DNA of 64,000 bases from positions 124,001 through 188,000 of the forward strand of contig JAIVFJ010000092.1 in NCBI GenBank assembly GCA_025765615.1, in the 5' to 3' direction. The translations under genes were made by a program, and so were the position numbers. The DNA is from Zopfochytrium polystomum (Eukaryota > Chytridiomycota > Chytridiomycetes > Chytridiales > Chytridiaceae). The first letter of the stretch is position 1; every line of letters starts with the position of its first letter. Of this stretch, positions 10,818 to 22,172 are shown piece after piece. The notes under the pieces were generated by a model. The model had not been told where the DNA came from, searched no databases, and worked only from the letters and a program-made list of their open reading frames with translations.

Positions 10818-11285
10818 ATGTCCACAGCCACCATCGGCTCTGCTGCCGGCCCCATGTCGTCCACCCGTGCAGAGCGCGAGCTGAACAAGCTTCGGCGTCT
10901 GCAGGAGCTCAACCTTCGGCTGGAGCACTCGCTTAGCATGCCTATCATTCCCGTCTCGGCTGCCGCAAGAGAGTGAGTGTCTCCTTGTTGGCATATCGCC
11001 ACATCCATCGCATCGCTCCAGGATCCCCATCTATCGTCGGTTGGATTGGGGTGGAGGGCGGCGGGTGGCGGCGCTTGGCTCCATCGACCGCGCCTAATGC
11101 GCTATGCGAAACTGACCGATCGATTCCTTCTCCCTCTATGCCTCACCTGCTCCGATAGCCTTGTTAAGTTTTGCACTTCGACCCCGGACCCTCTCCTTCC
11201 AAGCGTATGGGGTGAATTTTCGAAGGATAGACCCTACACCAGCAATCCAACAGCAAGCGAGCAAGGATGTTGCGCGATTCTTTGA
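10818..11285 (+). CDS. Heterotrimeric G-protein gamma subunit, Ste18/GNG-1 type, 2 exons
   Basis: Exons 10818-10972 and 11159-11285 (186-nt GT-AG intron) give 93 residues. The coiled-coil helix is ELNKLRRLQELNLRLEHSL, followed by MPIIPVSAAARD, a VKFCTSTPDPLLPSVWG block and a C-terminal CCAIL. The order and the LPSVWG motif match filamentous-fungal G-gamma. The last four residues CAIL form a CAAX prenylation box, with a second Cys just before it as a possible palmitoylation site. The protein would pair with a G-beta WD40 subunit at the plasma membrane. The in-frame Met at 10854 is an alternative start. A divergent MAPKKK lies 2.2 kb upstream. Confidence 0.9.
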
Positions 11286-11788
11286 ATCGGCGATCTTCCA
11301 CGAACAATTCAAACCTCAAACAGCAGCAACCGATGTGTTTCCAGTGCCCTCGATTCCATAACTCTTATGCTCTTTTTACTGGGCCCCGCCCCCCCACCCA
11401 ACCTTCTGTTAGAACCTGGAGCAGTGAGTGCGTTCTGGGAACGGTGTCTCATCCCCCCGCCACCTTCTTTCGTCCGCTGTTCATTGGCCCTTTCCTGCCT
11501 TTTGTTGTTTTTAAAGGTTTTCTATCTACTCCTCCTCTCCTCCTTCGTTGTACTTTTCAAATTGTGTTTAAGTGAGAGATAGCGTGTGCGTGCGTGCGGG
11601 AGTGCAGCGAAGGATTGTTAACGCCAACAAGGAAGTGCGGTCGGTGTACATTAGTCACAGTTTGGTTTTGCTTTATTTTTTTATATTTTTTTTTTAAGTG
11701 TCAACGATTTGCGGGAACCAATCGATCTTCCTGACCCACCTACCCGATACCCCTCGCATAGCAACAGCGCAAGAAGCCAAGGCGGGTT
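11286..11788. other. Intergenic region between G-gamma and the 11789 gene
   Basis: About 500 bp of pyrimidine-rich sequence, with an A/T-rich poly-T patch around 11671-11697 just upstream of the next start. No gene or RNA is seen. Confidence 0.5.
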
Positions 11789-13291
11789 ATGTCCAGCACG
11801 GCGCCCGAGACACACCAGCGCGAACGCACTGCGTCGTCGCCTCTCGCAGCCGCAGCCGCAGACGGCGTGGCTCACACGTCGAAGTCGACCAATCTCGTCG
11901 ACCTCAACCACCAACCGCCACATCGACTACCGGTGCGACCTCTGGAAACCATCGGAACTTCGAGCCCTGCGGGGGATGCCGTTCCCACCAAAACCCCATC
12001 CTCTGATATCACGCGCTGGCTGCGTTTTCGTAAGGATCACCAACCGCCCTCCACTCTCACGACGTCCCCGCCATCCCTCGACGATGGCTCGGAGACGGAA
12101 ATGCCCTATGTTGCGCCCTCGTCTGCTGCGCGGCCCCTTCTACGGCATCAGAGCCTGCGGCGCTCACTCACACGTTCCTCCCTCGTCAAAGCGTTTCGCC
12201 CGTCCTTTTCATCTCTAAGGGGCCTTAACGGCTCTTCAGACACGTCTCGGTTGACCGCACCACCGACGACAGCGCTTGCCACATCCCCTCCTCAGCCACA
12301 GCCCAAAACTCTACCACCTTCGCTTAAAATGAGTGCGACATCCAACCGTCCACCACCGACAGACAGTTCTTTCACACCAGAATCCGCCTCCAAATCCGTT
12401 GAAGTCGCTCTCAGTTCATCCTTCACCTCCGACGAGCACGACGCTGGCGAGCTGGACGCCAGATCAACTGGGGACGATGAGGATGAGGACCCTGCCGAAA
12501 TCACTGGAATTGTGAGCACCGTTTGGCGGCGATCCCCCGATCCTTCCATGGCATCGTTAATGGAAAACAGTCCGCTGTCATCGTCGGAGCGAGAGAGCCT
12601 TCTACATCACTCAGCGCTGGCCCGACTGGATGGACTGCACCGCGCTCCACATCCCTCATCTGACAGAGAGAGCGATGCGGAAAACTCGCAAATTCCAGCT
12701 CCGTCACTAACTCAACCGTCACCCACAACCACCGCTCACGACAGAGTTCAGCCTGTCCACATCAGCAACCCCATCGAAGCAGCGAATCCACAGCCACAAC
12801 CTTCAGTCTCGGCCTCGCCACCTCGTGAGTCACCGCTGCCAACGCTCTTGGCCATTCCGCCATCGCAAATCCACACATCCTCCACCCCCTCGCCTCCCGT
12901 ATCTTTGCCGCCAGCGCCGCAGCCGCAACTCTCCCAGGGTAAGGAGCCGGCACCGCCACCGCCCTCTGACCTGCGGCCACCCGTCGTGCCACAGAGAGAC
13001 ACAGCCACCGTCGTGATTTCTTCTACACGCCACGGCCGTCGCGTTCGTTGGGCAGATGCTGTGCCAGATGGGACGCTTGCCATCTTCTACGACCACGCTT
13101 CATACATGGCCCTGATAGACTCCATTCGCGAGCGTCGGCTTGAGGAACTGGTCGCGAAAGTCAGAGAACAGCGCCGGCGCGGCAGCGTCGCGTCCATTGG
13201 GAGCGGCGTCGGCGTTTCGGTGATTCAGCCCATGAGCGGAACAGGCGTCGCAGTCAGGAGGGTTGTGAGCCCAATGGGAGCGCATGGGTGA
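11789..13291 (+). CDS. Hypothetical disordered Ser/Pro-rich protein with a PP1-docking-like motif
   Basis: A single-exon frame of 500 residues begins MSSTAPETHQRER. Most of it is Ser/Pro/Thr/Gln-rich and probably disordered, with acidic patches (GDDEDEDPAE) and many SP/TP sites. The C-terminal 90 residues are more ordered-looking: RRVRWADAVPDGTLAIFYDH (near residue 415) followed by a charged helix IRERRLEELVAKVREQRRR. RVRW fits the RVxF/W protein-phosphatase-1 docking pattern, and RVRWAD segments are common in fungal proteins of unknown function. No family is recognised. Regulation of a phosphatase is only a guess. Confidence 0.7.
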   Translation: MSSTAPETHQRERTASSPLAAAAADGVAHTSKSTNLVDLNHQPPHRLPVRPLETIGTSSPAGDAVPTKTPSSDITRWLRFRKDHQPPSTLTTSPPSLDDGSETEMPYVAPSSAARPLLRHQSLRRSLTRSSLVKAFRPSFSSLRGLNGSSDTSRLTAPPTTALATSPPQPQPKTLPPSLKMSATSNRPPPTDSSFTPESASKSVEVALSSSFTSDEHDAGELDARSTGDDEDEDPAEITGIVSTVWRRSPDPSMASLMENSPLSSSERESLLHHSALARLDGLHRAPHPSSDRESDAENSQIPAPSLTQPSPTTTAHDRVQPVHISNPIEAANPQPQPSVSASPPRESPLPTLLAIPPSQIHTSSTPSPPVSLPPAPQPQLSQGKEPAPPPPSDLRPPVVPQRDTATVVISSTRHGRRVRWADAVPDGTLAIFYDHASYMALIDSIRERRLEELVAKVREQRRRGSVASIGSGVGVSVIQPMSGTGVAVRRVVSPMGAHG

Positions 13292-13568
13292 TGGAGTGGA
13301 GGAAAGGGGGGAGGTTCTTTACAGTAATTCTGCAGTATTCAATTCCTCATCTGTTTGTACTATCGCGCGAATCCCGCAAATGCTTCCGGTGGTGTTATGT
13401 TTGGACCTCTTCTTTCAATCTTGGTATGCAAGAGATGCTTTTTTATTTGCTTCCAAAGAGCGACCCCCAAGTTTCGCGGAAGAGCATTAGCAATGAAAAA
13501 TGAAGATACAATTAACAGAGTGTGTTGCCAACCTTCTTTATGGCAAGTTCTCCGCTTCAATTAGTGGA

Positions 13569-14059
13569 CTACGACCCTTTCGCCACTGGTTGTGCACCTT
13601 GCTGCTGCTGCTGCGATTCCTTCTCTTCAATTGTCCGCTGCAATTCGGCTCTTTGTCATCATTGAGTAAGCGCTAATTGGCGTGCATCAATTGCTATTCC
13701 GACTCACCGGAGTTGGCGCGTAAACTCGTCATGAATCTCTTCGCTGTCCCAGTCATCGACCCACATTTCCGCATCAAATGGATCTTCTTGGGTCGGATCC
13801 CAGTCTGTAAGTGGCCCAGAAAGGGGAAAGACGAAGCTGCTTCAGCACTCACACAAACCATAAACATAACACAACACACACACACACACACACACCCACA
13901 CACACACAGACTCAAACATCTCTGTCCCACGCCAAAGCGGTCAACGTGTAGCACTCAACTGTCGTCCTCGCCAAAGTCTTCAAACTCGTCGTCGTCTTCG
14001 ATCTCGGGCAGCTGCGGAAGGGCCGGCTTGCCGTTGTCCGTGTGGTTGCCTGTGGCCAT
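13569..14059 (-). CDS. SEM1: SEM1/DSS1, 26S proteasome lid and TREX-2 small acidic subunit, 3 exons
   Basis: Exons (coding order): 14059-13960, 13804-13708, 13650-13569; phases agree, giving 92 residues. Acidic block EIEDDDEFEDFGEDD, then DPTQEDPFDAEMWVDDWDSEEIHDEF, then TRQLRAELQR. The DDEFEDF and W-x-DDWD segments and the QLRAEL helix are the hallmark of DSS1. The protein tethers lid subunits of the proteasome and also serves TREX-2 and, in many eukaryotes, BRCA2-type repair. Gln-rich tail ESQQQQQGAQ is extra relative to human DSS1. Intron 1 contains a (CA)n microsatellite (13872-13909). It is divergent from the 14202 gene across 142 bp. Confidence 0.9.
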
Positions 14060-14201
14060 TGCTTTCCGCCCCTTGTCAGACTGACAAAAATGCGATCGTG
14101 ATCTGGCGCTTGCCTGCCGACCCCACACATTCCGACACGCACAACGCAAACCGGCGCTGGCTCTCTCTGTCTCTCATTCCTCAGCCTTCTTTCTATAACC
14201 G

Positions 14202-15221
14202 ATGCCACAACGAAAGCATCGTCCCACCTCATCGGGCGCCACTCCAAGCCAGCAACCGCCGCCGCTGCACCCTCATCCACCTCCGAGAGCTGCTCAACCG
14301 GCATCAGCACCGAGCTCGACGCCGTCGTCGTCGTCAAGTCCCCGCCCGCAGCGGCAAATCCACGATCCGCGCAACGGCGCCAGCAGCAGCAGCAGCAGCA
14401 GCGATTTGGCGGACAGGGGCGGCGTTGCCGGCGGTAGCAAAGTCGGGGTTGGGAACGCGAACGGCGATCCCGGTGGGAAACCGTCGCACACGGACAAGAC
14501 CAACGGCCACGGAAACCACCACTATAACCACAACCATAACCAACACCAAAACAACAACAATAGCAGCCATAAGCATCCGCTTCAACACAGCGGCAACAAT
14601 AAGGGAACTAGCAGCAAGAGCGCCAACAACAAGCAGAACAGCGGCCATCGCCACCCGCGGATACCGTTGCCTAAGGCAACGAAACTCTCCGATGGCCCGG
14701 CGAAGCTTTTGGTCATTGACGACGTGCCGACAGAACCCGGCGGATTTTCCACCTCCGAGGCTTCTATACCAAGGTAGGGCGCAACAGTCTCTTTGCTTCG
14801 CTTGCGTACGAGTAGCCTGACCCTTTTCTCTGCTCTGGATACCACTCCCAGCTACGTTACGTGGGTAAGGTCATCGTTACGATTGCACCGAGAGCTCGAG
14901 ATAATTGGGTAAAGCAAGAGTTGCAACACCCTTTGTTCCAATCGCCACCACGTTCTGATTCGACGAAAATTCCAACCCCGCGCAAACCAAAACCACCTTG
15001 ACGTTAGAATCGAGCCGGCACTTGCCAAGACCACCTCAATCCTTCTTATTATGAGCGAGACTGACTGGCGCGGCGATCGGCTCGGTGGTAGCGAGGGCGC
15101 CGTGCTTCGAAGCTTGACAACGGTGTCTTTCGAGACGCCTACCCGAGAACCTCGCATTGGATTGCGAGCAACTATCGCTGCGGCGGCGGCGGGAGGAGCC
15201 GGCGCATCGGGTGGCGACTAA
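14202..15221 (+). CDS. Hypothetical Asn/His/Ser-rich protein, 3' structure uncertain
   Basis: Exon 1 (14202-14773) begins MPQRKHRPTSS. It is Pro/Ser-rich, then Asn/His/Lys-rich, and ends in a less biased segment AKLLVIDDVPTEPGG. The donor AAG|gtaggg is at 14774. A second open segment 14913-15221 keeps high third-position GC and ends MSETDWRGD...GASGGD. An acceptor after 14914 joins it in phase (292 residues). A 9-nt micro-exon 14852-14860 would also fit, whereas simple splicing to 14852 stops at 14912. An alternative frame ends at 15001 with IPTPRKPKPP. I do not recognise the family. Confidence 0.4.
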
Positions 15222-15634
15222 TCAATCTCGTTGCGCTGAGTGAATGTGCCCCGTGGAAAGTTTGGGAGGAGGGGAAGGTCGCACACTTCTTGGTGTCAAC
15301 GCTGACCGGCGGCGGCAAAAAATGAGGATGGGGGGGGAGGGGGGGGGGCAACCCGTTTGCGTTTGCGGTCGCGCATGTGCACGCAGATTCCACCCCACCA
15401 CCACCACCACCACCCCACCTCCCTGATTTTCCGAGAGCAACGCGCACACTGGGCTGCCGCCCACCTACCGACGGACGCGAGAAAGAAGAGAAAAGGGAAA
15501 AGCCAAAGTGAAGAAAGAGGGAAACAACAAAAAAGAAGAAAAAAAATAAAAAGAGGGATAACAAAGCAGAGTGGAGAGATCAGTTGCGAGAGACAGCCGA
15601 ACACACACACACACACATAGGGGAAGAATCAAAG
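15222..15634. other. Intergenic region upstream of UBC13
   Basis: About 410 bp with G-runs (15329-15350), a CCA trinucleotide patch (15395-15417), purine-rich A/G sequence (15480-15560) and a (CA)8-type tract just before the UBC13 start. No gene is seen. Confidence 0.5.
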
Positions 15635-16958
<1,324 letters not shown>

Positions 16959-17557
16959 ACCAACACAAACCCACGCCCTGCCCACTCCGAGGCACCAGAA
17001 GGTCGAATCGTTTACTATTCCCCTGCCTTTCCATTCTTGCCCTTCCTCCCTCACCTCCCCATCCCACCCCCGTTTGTGGAGCAATAAACCAGGATCTTCC
17101 TTGCCTTTTCTCCCTTTACGCTCTCCCTCCCTTGAATGCTTTTCCCCTCTCTCCAAATGGAAATCGGCCTACGGTTGGTTTTTGCTCCCTCTCCCTCCGT
17201 GTCCCTCTGGTCCGACGATTTGAGCTCTTGTCTGTGTGCGTGTGTGTGTCGCATATTGTGCGCGTGTGGGTGGGGTGAGTGAGTGCGCGTAACAAGTTGA
17301 GGGTCAATGCTGGATTGTTCATGCACGGGTCTTGGGTGTCCGCCAGCCCTTTTTTTATTTACTTTTTTTTTTTTCTTCTTTGTTGGAGAGTTGACAGGGG
17401 CCGAAAGGAAATTTTCCACCGACCGAATGACGTGGCGTAGAGCGCGCACGTGACGCTGTGGGGGCACCCAAACTTCTTCTCTTCCGCCGCGCCCCCCGCC
17501 AGCCGGCGAGCCACCGCCGCACACTCGAAACACACACCCACCAACCCGCACACGCCA
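16959..17557. other. Intergenic region downstream of UBC13
   Basis: About 600 bp of pyrimidine-rich sequence with AATAAA at 17083, a short (GT)n patch near 17233-17250 and a T-rich tract at 17348-17376 ahead of the next gene. Nothing else is seen. Confidence 0.5.
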
Positions 17558-20500
17558 ATGGCGCCCCAACGCGAGCGCGTCTTCAACTTTCCCTACTCGC
17601 TATTCGTCGACGCGAAGCAATCCGCCGACTGCTCGATCGACCTTGCCAACGTCGAGTCCATCCACGACCTTACCGCCGCGGCAAAGACAACTGCCATCCA
17701 GCCTGATGGCGGTGGTGATTTCCCTTCTGCAGCTGAGGGTGCAGTCGTCGCGTACGCAGGGGCCAACATGGGAATTGGCCACTTGCCATCTCCGGAGCAG
17801 CATATGGCTTTGTCAAGCGGACTCGATGGGCTGGCCCTTCGGAGTGACCCGCCGCAGCACGTCGGGACGGAAGCGCTTGCCGCGCTTCCCACGTTCAGCG
17901 TGTTGAGCGATCGTTCTCTGTCCGTCGCGCCTTCAGTTTCAGTCGACTCGGCAAGCGACCTGCACGCTGAATCTGACCAAACGGTCGCTGAGGACGTGGA
18001 CGATATGCAGCTTCCACCAGAACTCCAAACAAAACTCCAGCCCGAAACGGCGCTGTCCCAGCTGTTTCGATACCGACTTCCAAACCTCCTCGCTTCTCAT
18101 CAACGGCGACAGCGCCTTCTCGATCTCGAGCGCGCGAACCCGACGCGACCCCACACTCGCATTTTGGTGGCGAATCTCGCCCGAGGCGGGCTGGCGCCCC
18201 TCGACGCAGCGTCCGCCGCCGCCGCCGCCGCCGCTTCTGCCGCCGCCGCCCTCGCCGCCGCCGGGGGCGGAATGCCAGCACGGCGCAGGACGGTGACCGT
18301 TTCGCAGCAGCAGAGATCCAAGACCGACTCGGGGGGGTAACGGCGCGCGCGGTGGCAGCGTGGACGCGGGCAGGCGACGGCCAAAGTTCCGCACGCTGCA
18401 GCTGGGTCCGATGAAGTTTTCGTCGCGGAGGGTTTCTGCGGTGAGCGCCACTGGGTCAGCTGCGGGCGACGGAGGTGGCGGTGGGGCTTATGAGATGCAG
18501 CACCGCCACGGGCGGTGGTCCATGACGGCGGCCGGGAAGGAAGCGGCAGCCGCCGCTAAATTAGCGCCACCGCCACCCCCTCCGACGCCGCTGCGGTCAC
18601 CGAGTCGGATTAGCAACTTGCCCACTGGACGTGCTGCTTCTCGTGGGTATAGGCTGTCAAAGTCCCGAGGAGCGAGCGCCAGCACAGTCAGTGGTAGTGT
18701 CGTCGGACACGGCGGTTTGCACGCAAAGATGCAAAAGAGTAAAGGGGTCAGCTTCAACCCGCATAATCGAGGTGCGATGGTCAACCGGATGTTGGACGCG
18801 TGGGGAGATACGGAAGAGGAGAGCGACGCTCCCAATCGGCGGTTCCATCAAAGACAAATGTCCATCGTGATTCCCGGCCTCCCCCGGGAGAGCTTTCCAA
18901 CGGAGCTCTTTGCAGGACGAAGTGTCAGCGGATTCGCGAGCGTAGGGGGTGTCACTGGCGGAGGCGCTGGTGGCGGCGGCAGAGGCGGAAGCGTCGGCGC
19001 TGCCGCTTGGTCGCACGGACGACGCCGCCCCGACCAAGACTGGGAAGTGCAAGCGCACGCTCCGCCTGCGCCGCCCCACTTGCCTGCGCCGCAACCAGAG
19101 GCCGTGCAGCTGCCGAAGCTCACAATAGCCACTCTCGAAAGCGACAACGACGATGAGGTGTCCGCCAGCGCCTCTGGCCCTCACGTGAAAGCGGAAACTG
19201 CAGTTGCGTCCTCTGCGCCTTTTCAAAAGCCGCAGCGCCACCAGCAGCAGCCAACGCCGGGGCCAGGTCGCTGTAGTATTCGGGAGCCTCGTAGGCTCTC
19301 TATCAATGCGCAGTGGTTCCTGGGCGGCAGCTCCGGCGACCTTTCCGGCTCGACCGCGTCGCTCACGGACCATTCGCCTTTGCACTCTCATTCTGCTTCG
19401 CTGGCGGCTGAAGCTTCGCCGTCTGACGGCGGCAACGCTCGAAACGGCGGCAGCGGTGGCAGCGGTAGCGGCGGCGGCGGCGGAACGATCATTTCGCGGA
19501 CGCTCTCCCCGACGGCACTGCCTCATCCGCCAAGCCCGCAGCGAGGGCGCGGCGTCCAGTCTGTCATTCGCAGCGTCAGCGTGAGCATGGGCATGAAGCG
19601 CGCAAAGTCTCGGCAGGGAGGGCCACCTGGGGCGGGCGGCGGTCTCGGGGGGGCCGGCGCCGGCGGCCAGTCCGTGCGAGGCAACCCGGACACTCCGCAG
19701 CGACGCGCGCAGCAGGCGCAAATCGACCGCCTGTACGAGCGCCTTCACGAGCGGCACCGGCTCGGCGTGCGCCGCGAGGTGCTGGAGCGCGGGCTCCTGC
19801 TGCCGGAGGAGGTCGTCCACGGGCCGTCACGCGCGGAGCTGCGGTGGCGCGGGGTCGCGGGCGACGGCGGGGCGGCCGGGTCGGCGGCGGACGGACGCGG
19901 TGGCGGGAGTGGCGGCGGAGGCGGGAGGGGTGGTGTTGGGTCGGCGGGGACGGATGCGGACGGGCGAGGGCGGCGGCGGAGGAGACGGCGGGGCGGCGGC
20001 AGCGGGTGGTCGGAGGAGGACGACGGAGATGGTGGCGGCGGCCGGAGCCCTGGATCACGGCGGCGCGCGGGGGGGGTGCTCCCGACTTACAAGGTGGCGG
20101 TGCTTCCGGCCAACCTGCGGAGGGACGACTCTGACGCGCTGCTGGAAGGGGTAGGCATCAGCAAGACGGACTCGTGGTGGTCGCGCGAGGAGTACCAGCG
20201 GGCGAGGGCCGGGTGGAGCCAGCGAAAGCAGCAGAGGGCGGCGGAAGAGGAGGCGCGGCTGCGCGAGACGCGGATGGGAGAGGTGCCGTTCAACGCGTTT
20301 GTCACGAGCCGGCCGACGACGGCGCACTCTGCCAGCCTCGTCACCAAGGCGGTCGTGGGCGCGGTCTCGGGTGCCGCCGGCGGTGGTGATGTCGGCGGCA
20401 AGAAGCCGGCGAGCGCTGCTCACGGAGCGGGGAGCGGCGATGCGGAGAAGTACACTTGGTTTCCGTCGCTGCACGGCGGCGACGCCAGGGGTGTGACTGC

Positions 20501-20792
20501 TGACGCGGGAACCGGGCGCGTGCGGGCGTCTTCGGCCGTCTTTAGCGCTTTCGGAGGCGGCGGAGGCGTTCGGAAGCGGTCTTTTAGCGTCGGCGCGGCG
20601 CGTACAGCGAAGGACGCGCCGACTTCTTCCCTGTTTGCGCTGCCAGAGTGGGGCAGCCGGTTCCTTTCGTCGACGTGGGCGTCGCCGTCGTCGCGGCCGT
20701 TCACGCCGGAGCCACAGCTGCTGCGACCAGCGCTTCAGAGCCTGTACGAGCAAAAGTCGTTTACAAAGTACAAGCCGGGAATCCTTTTGTAA
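17558..20792 (+). CDS. Hypothetical large low-complexity protein, apparent frameshift at a G7 run
   Basis: The first frame begins MAPQRERVFNFPYSLFVDAK at 17558 and stops at 18340. A second frame, open from before 18330, continues to 20792. They join if one G is removed from the run 18331-18337 (SGG|NGARGGSVDAG), giving about 1077 residues. No GT-AG intron is visible there, and the second frame has no ATG near its start, so one gene is likelier than two. The protein is Gly/Ser/Ala-rich, with less biased blocks MVNRMLDAWGDTEEE, QIDRLYERLHERHRLGVRRE and KTDSWWSREEYQRARAGWSQ. RxxS-type sites (RRLS, KRSFS) are frequent. No domain is recognised and no function can be proposed. The upstream in-frame TTG region is treated as 5' UTR. 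Confidence 0.6.
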
Positions 20793-21306
20793 AAAAGAAA
20801 AAATAGGAGTAGCAGTCGCTGCGTATCGCAATGCTTGGGGCCCGATCTTTCTTGATGTCCTTAGTCCTTTTCTTTGATTTATTTATTGCTTTCATTAAAC
20901 TCTAGACGTCCCGTTTGTGTTTGACGACCTCGAGGGGTTTTGCTGCCCAGTTCCCCCCAGGCGTCAGGTTTTCATATCTCTCTGCAATATGACTAACTCA
21001 CTGTTTCATGCGTTGACTGTCGCCTTCTGCATCTTTGCTGAGAAGCACCAAAAAAAAATTTGCTCTGTCATCTTGAATGAAACATCCAGCCGCCTTTTTC
21101 CCTGAGGGATACCCAAGTAGGCTTCGCGGAGGCGGCGGCTCAACTACCCTGTGCTTTTGAACGGTAGCGCCTTGCCAGCGGCAAGTTAGTTGGTCAGATG
21201 GAAGACCGTTCGATTGATTGATTGATTGATGACACGGATTATACTTTCTCGATACGGATGTCTGAGCAGCAAAAGTGCATGGCTGGTGTTGCGGGTGGGG
21301 GGCTAC

Positions 21307-21367
<61 letters not shown>

Positions 21368-22172
21368 CTCTCTCACAAGCGCGTGCGCCACGTAGATGTG
21401 AGAGTCATATGCGCGAGTTGTGTGAAGATGTGGCACGCGTCCAACAGCCAATTTAATGCGTGAAAAAAGAACGGGGGCAAAAAAAGCTGAAACTGTTCTC
21501 ACGCAGTCAAGTCCCGCACGCACACACACTCGCTCCATCTCTCTCACATGTACTCACTCATCCCAATGCATGACAACCAGCCAGGTAAATGACTGCACGC
21601 ACTTGCGCGCGGGGTAGAGAGAGGGCCTCTAGAGGTTCGAGGGCAGAGTGCGACCGCACAACATAATGCACGTGCGTCCCTTGCCTTCCTTTCCCCTTTC
21701 CCACGCAACCCCACAACTCCCCTCGAACTCTTACTCTCATTGGTCGCACCACATACATAGCCTGTCCCCCCGCGTCTCTTCCCCAAGCGCCCGCCGCCGT
21801 CTTTCCTGACCCTCTCGCGCACCCGCCCCCCAAAATGCCCGACGCCTTCCTTCGTCCCTTCTTTTCTCACTCTTCCCATCGCGGGGCGAAGAAGCGTGTC
21901 GTTTGCGCGCGCCCTCTTTCGCTCTATCTCGCTGTCTTTCTCTTCCTCTGGGGTGCTCCGCCGCACCGCGGGCCAGACAGACAGACAGACAGACAGACAG
22001 ACAGGCAAACAACAGCCCAAAAAAAAAAGACCGGGCTCACGCGGCTGATCTCATACACTCGTCTCTGTCTCTCTCTCTCTCTCTCTCACACTTCTATCGC
22101 GCGCTCCTCATTAGCGCCGACAACGCGCTCCCGTTGCCCGCCTTCCTCCCCTTCACCACCACCGCACCCCCA
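20793..22172. other. Intergenic region with (CT)n and (GACA)n microsatellites
   Basis: About 1.4 kb without a supported gene. It contains GATT tetranucleotide repeats (21212-21230), a long (CT)n tract (21308-21365), (ACAG)n at 21975-22004 and a second short CT tract at 22067-22088. The right part is pyrimidine-rich and probably the SEC16 promoter and leader. Confidence 0.6.
21308..21365 (+). repeat. (CT)29 microsatellite
   Basis: An essentially uninterrupted CT dinucleotide run of about 58 bases. Confidence 0.95.

Noticed and set aside
10089..10884. Short open frames on both strands in the gap before G-gamma
   Set aside because: They overlap repeats, lack recognisable domains and the real start at 10818 is clear from the G-gamma alignment pattern.
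14852..15001. Edc1/PNRC-like decapping motif in the frame ending IPTPRKPKPP
   Set aside because: The similarity is loose, the YAG element is missing, and codon pattern favours another frame in this stretch.
18657..19820. Minus-strand frame of 387 codons, Arg/Ala-rich
   Set aside because: It mirrors the GC-rich plus-strand gene; Arg-rich composition is typical of an antisense shadow.
21903..22172. Upstream extension of SEC16 before 22173
   Set aside because: It has no ATG in frame and consists of GACA and CT repeats, so it is treated as 5' leader.
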